Positions 8,509 through 17,312 of a stretch of 64,000 nucleotides of DNA are shown here, one piece after another. The notes under the pieces are model-generated. The model ran no database searches. It saw nothing but the letters and a program-made list of their open reading frames with translations, and was not told where the DNA came from. Source of the stretch: an uncultured Eubacterium sp. (GTDB taxonomy: Bacteria; Bacillota; Clostridia; Lachnospirales; Lachnospiraceae); assembly GCA_904420085.1 (NCBI GenBank), contig CAJFUA010000072.1, forward strand, positions 1 to 64,000, read 5' to 3'. The position numbers and the translations under genes were made by a program. Numbering within the stretch: position 1 is the stretch's first letter; each line of letters opens with the position of its first letter.

Positions 8509-9594
8509 ATGAAAGATAACAAAATACAAACGGAAAAACGTCATCAAAGGCGTGTGCGGTACAAGGGAACCCATCCAAGAACCTTTGCAGAAAAATATAA
8601 GGAACATAATCCGGAGAAGTATAAAGAGACAATAGAGAAAGTCATCCGTAAGGGAAGTACTCCGGCAGGAATGCATATATCTATTATGGTAGATGAAATA
8701 TTGGATTTCCTTCAAATTAAACCGGGTCAGAAAGGACTGGATGCCACCCTCGGATATGGCGGCCATACAGTAAAAATGCTGGAACAGCTTCGGGGAGAAG
8801 GGCATATATACGGGCTGGATATTGATCCCATCGAGATAAAGAAGACCGAAAAAAGGCTGGCGGAAAAAGGATATGGAAATGATATTTTTACGGCAGTAAA
8901 TATAAATTTTAAAGATATTGATAAAGTGGCGGAAAAATATGGTCCCTTTGATTTTGTACTGGCAGATTTAGGTGTTTCTTCCATGCAGATAGATGATCCG
9001 AGGCGTGGATTCACATATAAACATGAAGGCCCGTTGGACTTAAGGTTAAATCCTAAGCAGGGAATATCGGCATCAGAGAGAATTCAAAACATTACTCAGG
9101 ATGAATTAGAGGGTATGTTCATAGAAAATTCAGACGAGCCTTATGCCTATGAAATTGCCAAGATGATTATGAAAGAACGCAGAAAGAAAAAAATAGAGAC
9201 CACATTGGAACTGAAAAATATTGTGGAAAAGGCAGTCCTGCAGTCCAAAGATGTAAAAAACATGTCAAACAGAGATAAAGATGAAACAGTGAAAAAAAGC
9301 TGCGCAAGGGTATTTCAGGCGCTTCGGATTGACGTAAATAATGAATTTGAGGTGCTATATGAATTTTTGGAAAAACTGCCAAGTGTTCTGGCACCGCAGG
9401 GTAAAGCAGTTATTTTAACCTTTCATTCCGGAGAGGACAGGTTAGTAAAAAAGTCTTTTAAATCACTTAAAAATGCAGGTGTGTATCAGGAAATTGCCCG
9501 TGATGTGATAAGACCGAAAAGGGAAGAATGCCATAGAAATCCAAGGGCAAAATCCACAAAAATGCGCTGGGCAGTAAAAAACTTAAAATTTTAG
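8509..9594 (+). CDS. RsmH/MraW-family methyltransferase paralogue with N-terminal extension
   Basis: This 361-residue protein is a class I SAM methyltransferase of the RsmH family, which methylates N4 of C1402 in 16S rRNA. Canonical RsmH is about 310 residues and lies in the division cluster; this copy is isolated and carries about 50 extra basic N-terminal residues (RRVRYKGTHPRTF). Recognisable motifs are DATLGYGGHT (SAM loop), ADLGVSSMQIDDPRRGF, GPLDLRLNP and FHSGEDRLVKKSF, each slightly changed from the canonical DGTLGxGGHS, GPLDMRMD and FHSLEDR. It is therefore probably the second paralogue found in some Clostridia, with a target that may differ from C1402. The start follows a CAGGAGAG site. 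Confidence 0.85.
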   Translation: MKDNKIQTEKRHQRRVRYKGTHPRTFAEKYKEHNPEKYKETIEKVIRKGSTPAGMHISIMVDEILDFLQIKPGQKGLDATLGYGGHTVKMLEQLRGEGHIYGLDIDPIEIKKTEKRLAEKGYGNDIFTAVNINFKDIDKVAEKYGPFDFVLADLGVSSMQIDDPRRGFTYKHEGPLDLRLNPKQGISASERIQNITQDELEGMFIENSDEPYAYEIAKMIMKERRKKKIETTLELKNIVEKAVLQSKDVKNMSNRDKDETVKKSCARVFQALRIDVNNEFEVLYEFLEKLPSVLAPQGKAVILTFHSGEDRLVKKSFKSLKNAGVYQEIARDVIRPKREECHRNPRAKSTKMRWAVKNLKF

Positions 9595-9631
9595 TGCATG
9601 GAGAGAGAGAAAAACTGCAAAAAAATGAAGT

Positions 9632-9711
9632 GTGAGAATTATCAGTGAGAAGTGAGAATTTTCAAAGTGAAAATGTTCATAGGGTGAAAATGTTCAGGTG
9701 AAACATTTTCA
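9632..9711. repeat. Short tandem-like repeats and hairpin upstream of trpS
   Basis: GTGAGAATT occurs at 9632 and 9652, and GTGAAAATGTTCA at 9667 and 9684. The second copy of the latter pairs with AACATTTTCA to form a 10-bp stem (9685-9711, seven-base loop). A degenerate further copy (GTAAATGTTCA) follows. There is no T-run, so a simple terminator is unlikely, and a T-box structure is not apparent. Confidence 0.5.
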
Positions 9712-9797
9712 GACGTAAATGTTCAGAGTATTTTTTTGTACACTTTTTGGGGGAAAGGTGGTATGATGTAGAAGTATGTTCAAAAAGGAGGAAGATT

Positions 9798-10802
9798 ATG
9801 TTAGGAGATAAGAAAGTTTCGTATAGTGCCATGCAGTCTACAGGCACACTGACACTTGGAAATTATTTAGGAGCTCTGGATAACTGGCTGAAAATGCAGG
9901 AAGAATATGAGTGCTTTTATGCCATCGCAGATTTGCATTCTCTTACAATCAGACAAAATCCAACTGAGTTAAGACAGAGAGCCAGAGATTTATATATATT
10001 GTATGTGGCAGCAGGACTGGATCCGAAGAAAAACTGTATTTATTTCCAGTCTCATGTTTCAGCCCATGCAGAACTTGCATGGATTTTAAACTGCTTTACT
10101 TATATGGGTGAACTGAACAGAATGACCCAGTTTAAAGATAAGGCGGCAAAACATTCAGACAATATTAATGCAGGACTTTTTACATATCCGACGTTAATGG
10201 CTGCGGATATTTTACTGTATCAGGCAGATGTGGTTCCGGTAGGAGCCGACCAAAAACAGCATTTGGAAATTACCCGGGATATTGCAAATCGGTTTAACGG
10301 AATTTATGGAGATGTATTTACAATCCCTGAACCGTATATTGGGAAGGCGACTGCAAAAATTATGAGCCTTCAGGAGCCGACGAAAAAAATGTCTAAGTCG
10401 GATGAAAATCCGAATTCCTGTATTTTGCTTATGGATGATACAGATACCATTATCAGAAAATTTAAAAGAGCAGTTACAGATTCAGATATGGAAATCAGAT
10501 ATTCTGATGAAAAGCCGGGCATCCAGAACCTTATCAACATTTATTCATGTATTACCGGAAAAACAGTCAGCGAGATTGAGAATGAATTTGACGGAAAAGG
10601 ATATGGAGAATTTAAAATTGCCGTGGGAGAGACTGTGGCAGACAGATTGAAACCTCTTCAGGACAGATTTTATGAATTAAAGAAAGATAAGGAATATCTG
10701 AACGGAGTGATTAAAGAGAACGATGAAAAAGCGGCATATTTTGCCAATAAAACATTGCGCAAGGTTCAGAAGAAAGTGGGGCTGACAGAGAGAAATCGAT
10801 AG
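9798..10802 (+). CDS. trpS: Tryptophanyl-tRNA synthetase
   Basis: TrpRS charges tRNA-Trp in the cytoplasm. The 334-residue frame starts at ATG 9798, which has AAAGGAGGAAG upstream. The longer track ORF from 9747 adds 17 residues with no family match. The class I HIGH-equivalent is TGTLTLGNYLG near the N-terminus, and the KMSKS motif appears exactly in PTKKMSKSDENP (near 195). The intervening ADLHSLT, GADQKQHLEITRDIA and QADVVPVG segments are TrpRS-specific. It is monocistronic, followed by an inverted repeat that serves as terminator. Confidence 0.96.
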   Translation: MLGDKKVSYSAMQSTGTLTLGNYLGALDNWLKMQEEYECFYAIADLHSLTIRQNPTELRQRARDLYILYVAAGLDPKKNCIYFQSHVSAHAELAWILNCFTYMGELNRMTQFKDKAAKHSDNINAGLFTYPTLMAADILLYQADVVPVGADQKQHLEITRDIANRFNGIYGDVFTIPEPYIGKATAKIMSLQEPTKKMSKSDENPNSCILLMDDTDTIIRKFKRAVTDSDMEIRYSDEKPGIQNLINIYSCITGKTVSEIENEFDGKGYGEFKIAVGETVADRLKPLQDRFYELKKDKEYLNGVIKENDEKAAYFANKTLRKVQKKVGLTERNR

Positions 10803-10897
10803 TTTTTGATTTCTTTTTATAGATGCAGAATTTTTAATTTTTGACGGTGTGTGAATATTTCAAAAAATATACTCTTTTGTGAAAGGTAAAAAATAAG

Positions 10898-10959
10898 AAA
10901 AATCAGTTTGTCGTAATGGACACCCATGTGTCTGACGGTTACGATGAACTGATTTTTTT
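10898..10959. terminator. Long bidirectional terminator between trpS and the Pr6Pr gene
   Basis: AAAAATCAGTT pairs with AACTGATTTTT, with further internal pairing of TCGTAA/TTACGA and GACAC/GTGTC. The 3' arm overlaps the last codons of the convergent membrane-protein gene, so the structure serves both strands. Confidence 0.8.
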
Positions 10960-11670
10960 GTCTGTTTTTTTCTGTAGTTTTTGAAAGATTCCCCGTTGAT
11001 TCAAGAAACTGTCGGTAAATACAATAATAAAATTAACTGCAAGGAAAATGCCTACCAGAAAAAGAATATACAGAAAACATTTTCCATAGCCGATACTTTC
11101 GTAGTTTAAAAAGAAATAAGGATATTTAGGAACATTGATAAATTCTTCCGGGGCATTACACTGGCATCGGGTAAAAAAGCATACAATATAAATAAACGGA
11201 AAAGCTAACCATGTAAGGATATGATTCCATCGGAACAGCCCTTTGGGCTGAAAAAACAGCCAGTCCAAAATAAACATGTAAGGAACTACGTAGTGTGCAA
11301 GAATACTTTCTACGGGAAGCCCTAAAGAAGTCATCGTATCATCCGGCAGTATAATCTTGTGTTCCGAAAAATGGTAGACAAGAAAGGTACATGTAATGGA
11401 TGCCAGCGCCATTCCCTTAAAATAAATGAGAAGTTTAGAGCGTGTATCTTTCCCGGTAAAATGCTTGACTAAAAGGACAATCATAAAAACAAGACAGAAA
11501 ATATTGCTCCACAGTGTAAAAAAACTAAATTCATGGACATTTACATTTCTGTCATTCAAATCAAAGTGTATAAAAATTCCGGTGGCACAAATGATGATAA
11601 ATGTGATTCTGTATACTAATTCGAATTTGTGTTTCATTTCTAAAATCATGCCTTTCAATCCTTTTTCCAT
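10939..11670 (-). CDS. Pr6Pr-family multi-pass membrane protein
   Basis: The 243-residue protein has about six membrane segments. The arrangement of an early TGIFIHF segment, LTWLAFPFIYIVCFF, and a late FLNYESIGYGKCFLYILFLVGIFLAVNF resembles the Pr6Pr family (six-helix proteins related to AIG1/FAR-17a). Biochemical function in bacteria is unclear. The first ATG (11670) and an internal one ten codons later (MKHKFELVYRI) are both possible starts; the region between is not hydrophobic. It is convergent with trpS and transcribed alone. Confidence 0.75.
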   Translation of the reverse strand: MEKGLKGMILEMKHKFELVYRITFIIICATGIFIHFDLNDRNVNVHEFSFFTLWSNIFCLVFMIVLLVKHFTGKDTRSKLLIYFKGMALASITCTFLVYHFSEHKIILPDDTMTSLGLPVESILAHYVVPYMFILDWLFFQPKGLFRWNHILTWLAFPFIYIVCFFTRCQCNAPEEFINVPKYPYFFLNYESIGYGKCFLYILFLVGIFLAVNFIIVFTDSFLNQRGIFQKLQKKTDKKISSS

Positions 11671-11775
11671 ATTATTATTTCCAAAGAGAGTGATAAAATA
11701 GTTGTAAATATTTTCTTTAAAAAATCACATAAAATATATTGACAAAGCACAAACCACAAGTTTTGGTGATAAAAC

Positions 11776-11804
11776 TTGAAGAAAAACCCTATATATTGTA
11801 TAAT
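11776..11804 (+). promoter_or_regulatory. Sigma-A type promoter for the GNAT/phosphatase/topoisomerase run
   Basis: TTGAAG and TATAAT are separated by exactly 17 bases, 58 bases before the GNAT start. A separate TTGACA at 11739 has no well-placed -10. Confidence 0.65.
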
Positions 11805-11862
11805 ATGTTAGTTAAAGTGGCTGGGTTCTGCCACAAAATATGAATGCAGACAGAGAAGACAG

Positions 11863-12279
11863 ATGATGTTTTTAAAAGATAACGAATTAGATACAAATAC
11901 ATACTTAAATTTACGAAAATCAGTGGCGTGGAAACCTCTTACCGAAGAACAGGCAGAGAAGGCCATAGCGGGCAGTCTGCTGACGGTGGTTGCTTATGAT
12001 GATGACATGCCGGTAGGTATGGGGCGCATTGTAGGAGACGGTGCGGTCATCTGCTATATACAGGATCTGATTGTGATTCCGGAGTATCAGGGAACCGGCG
12101 TAGGACAGGCGATTATGGAGAGCCTGATTGATTATGTAAAAGAAATCAGACTTCCTGACACCCAGATTATGCTGGATCTGATGTGTGCCACAGGCAGAGA
12201 GGATTTTTATAAAAAATATGGATTTATTGCCAGACCTACAGAAAAACTGGGACCTGGAATGATTATGTACATTAATTAA
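11863..12279 (+). CDS. GNAT-family N-acetyltransferase
   Basis: A single 138-residue GNAT domain, which transfers an acetyl group from acetyl-CoA to an amine. The acetyl-CoA binding loop reads VIPEYQGTGVGQAIMESLI (about residues 70-88), matching the Q/RxxGxG/A motif. The C-terminal CATGREDFYKKYGFIARPTE segment is the usual beta-5/alpha-4 region. Two adjacent ATG codons (11863, 11866) are possible starts. Eleven bases separate it from the phosphatase gene, so the two are likely cotranscribed. The substrate cannot be inferred. Confidence 0.88.
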   Translation: MMFLKDNELDTNTYLNLRKSVAWKPLTEEQAEKAIAGSLLTVVAYDDDMPVGMGRIVGDGAVICYIQDLIVIPEYQGTGVGQAIMESLIDYVKEIRLPDTQIMLDLMCATGREDFYKKYGFIARPTEKLGPGMIMYIN

Positions 12280-12290
12280 AGAGGTGAATC

Positions 12291-12992
12291 ATGAATATTT
12301 ATTTCATTCGGCACGGGAGACAGAACAGCAGGCTGTGTAATGTGAATGTGGAACTTTCCAAAGAAGGAAAGGAACAGGCACGGCTTGTGGGAGAAAGGCT
12401 GAAAACTTACAATATTGAAGCTGTTTATTCCAGTCATCTGACGCGGGCAAAAGAGACAGCGGATATCATCAATCAATATTTAGAAAAACCGAGAGTGATT
12501 GATGAAAGATGGCAGGAAGCCAATTTTGGCGGACTTACCGGGCTGACGAACGAAGTCATAAACCGGAAATACGGCAAGTTTCTGGAGAAGAGAGCGACCA
12601 TGACAGAGGATATTCCTTATCCTGATGGTGGGGAAAACTGCCGGATGGTATTTGAGCGTTCCTATGCGGCATTAAAAGAATTGGTAAAAGAACCTTATGA
12701 AAATGTGTGTGTCGTAACCCACGGAGGGGTATTGAGGGCACTGCTTACAGGACTGACAGGAGCAGATTATGCCAAATGGCTCACCTATGGCAGACAGATA
12801 GAAAATTGCAGTATTACCCATATTATGTATGATGAAACAATGGGAACATTTCATATAGAGCGGTTTAATGATTTTGCTCATTTTGAAGGAAAAGACTATC
12901 TGATGAGAAAACATTTTGGAAGTGGATTTTTTCAAATGAAAGCACAGCCGGAAACCGGCGGCGAAAACAATAAGAGTGGAGAGGGAAGATAA
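12291..12992 (+). CDS. Histidine phosphatase (phosphoglycerate mutase-like)
   Basis: This 233-residue enzyme of the histidine phosphatase superfamily has the catalytic RHG near its start (FIRHGRQNSR). The second arginine is in SSHLTRAKETADII, and the late catalytic histidine is in VVTHGGVLRALL. Family members dephosphorylate small metabolites or proteins through a phosphohistidine; this one resembles CobC/GpmB-type phosphatases, with no context for a substrate. The stop overlaps the next start (TAATG), so translation of the topoisomerase B subunit is probably coupled to it. Confidence 0.9.
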   Translation: MNIYFIRHGRQNSRLCNVNVELSKEGKEQARLVGERLKTYNIEAVYSSHLTRAKETADIINQYLEKPRVIDERWQEANFGGLTGLTNEVINRKYGKFLEKRATMTEDIPYPDGGENCRMVFERSYAALKELVKEPYENVCVVTHGGVLRALLTGLTGADYAKWLTYGRQIENCSITHIMYDETMGTFHIERFNDFAHFEGKDYLMRKHFGSGFFQMKAQPETGGENNKSGEGR

Positions 12993-14899
12993 TGGCAAAT
13001 AAATACGACGGAAACAGTATTTCCGTATTGGAAGGATTAGAGCCGGTACGAAAGAGACCGGGTATGTATATTGGAAGTGTGGGAACAAAGGGTCTGAATC
13101 ATCTGATATATGAAATTGTGGACAATGCAGTGGATGAACATCTGGCAGGATACTGTTCTGAGATTATGGTCACGTTAGAGAAGGACGGTTCTGCCACCAT
13201 CAAAGATAACGGCAGAGGAATTCCTGTTGATTTGAATGAACAGACCGGACGTCCTGCGGTGGAGGTGGTGTTTACCACACTTCATGCCGGAGGTAAGTTT
13301 GGAGACGGGAATTATAAGATTTCAGGAGGTCTCCACGGAGTAGGTTCCTCCGTTGTAAACGCATTGTCTTTATGGCTGGAGGTCAATGTAAAGCGTGATG
13401 GTAAAATTTATAATCAGCGATATGAACAGGGAAAAATCTGTTACGATTTGAAAGTAGACGGTACATGCAGAAAGAATGATACAGGTACCACAGTCAGTTT
13501 CTTCCCGGATGGGGAAATTTTTGAGAAAACTTATTTTAAGGCGGATTCTATTAAGAGCAGGCTTCACGAAACGGCATATTTGAATCCGGAACTTACCATT
13601 ATATTTGAGAATAAGCGTGTGGGAGAAGAGGAAGAAGTGACATTCCACGAACCTGACGGCATCAGGGCGTTTATTGCAGATATGAATAAGGAAAAAGAGA
13701 AAGTTACGGATATTGTTTACTTTAAAAATGATATGGACGGTATCGAAATTGAAATAGCCTTTCAGTATATTAATGAATTTACGGAGAATATTTCAGGTTT
13801 CTGTAATAACATTTATACACAGGAAGGCGGAACCCATATAACAGGATTTAAGTCAGTTCTCACACAGACCATTAATCAGTATGCCCGAGAGTTGGGAACG
13901 CTGAAGGAAAAGGATGCGAATTTCACCGGGGCAGACGTAAGAAACGGTCTTGTGGCAGTGGTGGCATGTAAGCATCCTGACCCGAGATTCGAGGGACAGA
14001 CGAAGACAAAACTGGATAACCCGGATGCAGAAAAAGCAACAAAAAACATTGCCGGGGAGCAGTTGGTGCTGTTCTTTGACAAGAATCTGGAAACGTTGAA
14101 AAATGTAATCAGTTGTGCGGAAAAGTCGGCAAAGATTCGTAAATCTGAGGAAAAAGCAAAGACAAATATGCTGTCAAAAAGCAAATTTTCCATTGACAGT
14201 AACGGAAAACTGGCAAATTGTGAAAGCCGGAAACCACAGGAATGCGAAATTTTTATTGTAGAGGGTGATTCCGCCGGAGGTTCTGCAAAAACAGCCAGAG
14301 ACAGAAAGACTCAGGCGATTATGCCGATTCGAGGAAAAATATTAAATGTGGAAAAAGCCTCCATGGATAAGGTTCTGGCAAACGCAGAAATCAAAACAAT
14401 GATTAACGCCTTCGGCTGTGGATTTTCCGAAGGGTACGGCAACGACTTTGATATAGATAAATTAAAGTTTCACAAGATTATCATCATGACTGATGCAGAT
14501 GTGGACGGTTCCCATATTGATACATTGCTTTTAACCTTTTTCTATCGGTTTATGCCGGAACTGATTACCCACGGACATGTATATATTGCCACCCCGCCTT
14601 TATATAAAGTGGTGCCAAAACGGGGAGAGGGCGAATATTTATATGACGATAAGGCGTTGGAAAAATACAGAAAAACTCACAATGGTTTCACATTACAGCG
14701 TTATAAAGGACTTGGAGAGATGGATCCGGAACAGCTGTGGGAGACAACCCTTGACCCGGAAAGAAGAATCTTAAAACAGGTAGAAATCGAAGATGCACGT
14801 CTGGCTTCTGATGTGACCAGTATGCTGATGGGCAGCGAGGTTGCTCCAAGAAGAGAATTTATTTACAAACATGCAAAAGATGCAGATTTAGATATTTAA
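12992..14899 (+). CDS. Type IIA DNA topoisomerase B subunit (ParE/GyrB type)
   Basis: The 635-residue protein has the GHKL ATPase domain (EIVDNAVDEHLAGY; DNGRGIPVD; GGLHGVGSSVVNAL), transducer, and TOPRIM domain (EGDSAGGSAKTARD; MTDADVDGSHI), ending in the standard QRYKGLGEMDPEQLWETT. It supplies the ATP-driven gate for an A2B2 topoisomerase. Two usually conserved spots differ: the QTKTKLGNSE-type segment reads QTKTKLDNPDAEKATKN, and LPGKLAD reads SNGKLAN. Together with the missing GyrA box in its partner, this suggests a second, topoisomerase IV-like enzyme rather than the housekeeping gyrase near oriC. No dnaA, dnaN or recF is nearby. It overlaps the upstream gene by one base. Confidence 0.92.
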   Translation: MANKYDGNSISVLEGLEPVRKRPGMYIGSVGTKGLNHLIYEIVDNAVDEHLAGYCSEIMVTLEKDGSATIKDNGRGIPVDLNEQTGRPAVEVVFTTLHAGGKFGDGNYKISGGLHGVGSSVVNALSLWLEVNVKRDGKIYNQRYEQGKICYDLKVDGTCRKNDTGTTVSFFPDGEIFEKTYFKADSIKSRLHETAYLNPELTIIFENKRVGEEEEVTFHEPDGIRAFIADMNKEKEKVTDIVYFKNDMDGIEIEIAFQYINEFTENISGFCNNIYTQEGGTHITGFKSVLTQTINQYARELGTLKEKDANFTGADVRNGLVAVVACKHPDPRFEGQTKTKLDNPDAEKATKNIAGEQLVLFFDKNLETLKNVISCAEKSAKIRKSEEKAKTNMLSKSKFSIDSNGKLANCESRKPQECEIFIVEGDSAGGSAKTARDRKTQAIMPIRGKILNVEKASMDKVLANAEIKTMINAFGCGFSEGYGNDFDIDKLKFHKIIIMTDADVDGSHIDTLLLTFFYRFMPELITHGHVYIATPPLYKVVPKRGEGEYLYDDKALEKYRKTHNGFTLQRYKGLGEMDPEQLWETTLDPERRILKQVEIEDARLASDVTSMLMGSEVAPRREFIYKHAKDADLDI

Positions 14900-14909
14900 G
14901 GAGGGGAAA

Positions 14910-17303
14910 ATGGCAGAGCAGATTATAAAAACAGAATATTCTGAAGTAATGCAGAAAAGCTATATAGATTACGCTATGAGCGTTATTTGCGCCAGAGCCC
15001 TTCCGGATGCAAGGGACGGACTGAAACCGGTGCAGAGACGTGTTTTATATGCCATGGATCAGTTGAACCTGGATCATGATAAACCACATCGTAAATCAGC
15101 CCGTATCGTAGGTGATACCATGGGTAAATATCATCCTCACGGTGACAGTTCCATTTATGAGACTTTGGTGGGACTGGCTCAGGAATTTAAAAAAGGCATG
15201 GCTCTGGTGGATGGGCATGGAAACTTCGGATCCATTGAAGGAGACGGAGCTGCCGCCATGCGTTATACGGAAGCAAAACTGCAAAAGTTTACAGAGGATG
15301 TATACCTTGCGGATTTAAACAAAGACGTGGTAGATTTTGTGCCCAACTTTGATGAGACAGAAAAGGAACCGCAGGTGCTTCCGGTAAGAGTGCCGAACCT
15401 GCTGGTAAACGGTGCGGAAGGTATTGCAGTAGGTATGACGACCAATATTCCACCACACAATCTGGGTGAAGTAATTGATGCCGTCATTGCCTATATGGAG
15501 AAAAACAGTATTACCACAGAAGAGCTATTAAAGATTGTCCATGGCCCGGATTTTCCAACAGGCGGTATCGTGGCAAATAAATCCGAGTTATTAAATATCT
15601 ACGAAACCGGCTCAGGAAAAATCAAACTTCGGGGGAAACTGGAGTTTGAGAAAGGAAAAGGTCGGGAAAAGGACAAACTGGTTATTACGGAGATTCCGTA
15701 TACCATGATTGGAACAGGTATCAGTAAGTTTATTTCAGATGTTATCGACTTGGTTGAGACGAAGAAGACCGGTGATATTGTAGATATTTCCAACGCATCC
15801 AACAAGGACGGTATCCGAATTGTTTTGGAGTTGAAAAAAGGAGCGGATGTTGAAAAACTGAAAAACATGCTCTACAAGAAAACAAAGTTGGAGGATACGT
15901 TCGGTGTAAATATGCTTGCCATTGCTGACGGAAGGCCGGAAGTGATGGGACTGAAAAAGACGATACAGTATCATGTGGAGTTCCAATACGAACTTGCCAC
16001 ACGGAAATATACCACATTGCTGAATAAGGCATTGGAGCAGAAAGAAGTAAAAGAAGGTCTGATAAAGGCAACAAACATCATTGATTTGATTATCGAGATT
16101 ATCAGAGGGTGCGAAAGCCAGAAGCAGGTAAAGGAATGTCTCGTACACGGAAAGACAGAAGGAATCCAATTTAAAAATCCGGAGTCAAGGATTCTGGCAG
16201 GAAACCTTTCCTTTACGGAGCGTCAGGCACAGGCGATTCTTGATTTAAGACTGGCAAAACTGATTGGTCTGGAAATTATGGCACTTCAGAAAGAGTATGA
16301 AGAACTGGTAAATCAGATTGCAGATTATGAGGAAATTCTTCATAGCAGACGTGCCATGATGCGGGCAATAAAAAAAGATTTGCAGTCCATTAAAAAAGAA
16401 TACGGCAGGGAGAGACGCACTGTAATCGAAGATGGAGAAGAAGCAGTGTATGACGAAAATGCTTTTGTGGAACAGGAAGTTGTGTTTGTTCAGGATAAAT
16501 TTGGATATGCAAAACTGTTAGAGCCGGCTGTGTTTGACAGAAATATTCAGTCGGTTACAAAAGATAACCGATATTACTTTAGCTGCATGAACACGGACAG
16601 TATCTGCATTTTTACCGACAATGGCAACGTTCATCAGATTAAGGTACAGAGTATACCGATGAAAAAAGTACGGGAAAAAGGTGTTCCAATTGACAACCTT
16701 GGCAATTACTCCAGCCAGGGAGAGAATATTGTGGCATTGATGTCCTTTGACCGGATAAAGAATAGAAAACTTCTGTTCACTACGAAAAATGGAATGATAA
16801 AACTGGTAGACGGCAGTGAGTTTGAGACAAACCGAAAGACCATGTCAGCTACAAAACTGGGCAAAGATGATGAGGTGGTGTCTGTATTGGTTACAAGAGT
16901 ATCTGAAAAAGAAACAGTACAGCCCGATATGGAAAGACCGGTTGTACTGTCCGGCGGCTCTGATGAGTTTGAACCGTTGGATTTCGAACAGATGGAATTT
17001 GGCCAGATGGATATGCTGGATCAGGAGCAGACGGATACGGAATTGCAGTATACAAGAGAGATACTGGTTCTTCAGACCAACGAAGGTATATTCTTGAGAT
17101 TTCCAATCAAAGAGGTGCCGGAAATGAAGAAAGCCACACTGGGCGTTAAGGGAATCAAATTAAATCCGGAAGATTTTGTTTCCAACGTTTACCTTCTTGA
17201 TATAGGTGATAATGAAGTGGTAGAATATAAAGGCAAAAAAATCGATCTTAGAAAATTAAAGATCGGCAAAAGAGGTACAAAAGGCGTTAAGGTAAGACGT
17301 TAA
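14910..17303 (+). CDS. Type IIA DNA topoisomerase A subunit (ParC/GyrA type)
   Basis: This 797-residue partner of the B subunit has the winged-helix catalytic region. The active-site tyrosine is in [10 protein letters not shown] (near residue 119) and the quinolone-determining loop reads [10 protein letters not shown], with serine and glutamate at the two usual resistance positions. The C-terminal beta-propeller (about 530-797) is shortened, carries an acidic insertion ([17 protein letters not shown]) and lacks a recognisable GyrA box (QRRGGKG). The GyrA box is needed for DNA wrapping and negative supercoiling, so relaxation or decatenation (topoisomerase IV-like) is more likely; this is inference. 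AAGGAGGGG precedes the ATG, ten bases after the B gene. Confidence 0.92.
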   Translation: MAEQIIKTEYSEVMQKSYIDYAMSVICARALPDARDGLKPVQRRVLYAMDQLNLDHDKPHRKSARIVGDTMGKYHPHGDSSIYETLVGLAQEFKKGMALVDGHGNFGSIEGDGAAAMRYTEAKLQKFTEDVYLADLNKDVVDFVPNFDETEKEPQVLPVRVPNLLVNGAEGIAVGMTTNIPPHNLGEVIDAVIAYMEKNSITTEELLKIVHGPDFPTGGIVANKSELLNIYETGSGKIKLRGKLEFEKGKGREKDKLVITEIPYTMIGTGISKFISDVIDLVETKKTGDIVDISNASNKDGIRIVLELKKGADVEKLKNMLYKKTKLEDTFGVNMLAIADGRPEVMGLKKTIQYHVEFQYELATRKYTTLLNKALEQKEVKEGLIKATNIIDLIIEIIRGCESQKQVKECLVHGKTEGIQFKNPESRILAGNLSFTERQAQAILDLRLAKLIGLEIMALQKEYEELVNQIADYEEILHSRRAMMRAIKKDLQSIKKEYGRERRTVIEDGEEAVYDENAFVEQEVVFVQDKFGYAKLLEPAVFDRNIQSVTKDNRYYFSCMNTDSICIFTDNGNVHQIKVQSIPMKKVREKGVPIDNLGNYSSQGENIVALMSFDRIKNRKLLFTTKNGMIKLVDGSEFETNRKTMSATKLGKDDEVVSVLVTRVSEKETVQPDMERPVVLSGGSDEFEPLDFEQMEFGQMDMLDQEQTDTELQYTREILVLQTNEGIFLRFPIKEVPEMKKATLGVKGIKLNPEDFVSNVYLLDIGDNEVVEYKGKKIDLRKLKIGKRGTKGVKVRR

Positions 17304-17312
17304 GGAGGATAC

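Noticed and set aside
9632-9711. Considered as a CRISPR-like array
   Set aside because: Repeats are 9-13 bases with irregular spacing and no spacer pattern or cas genes.
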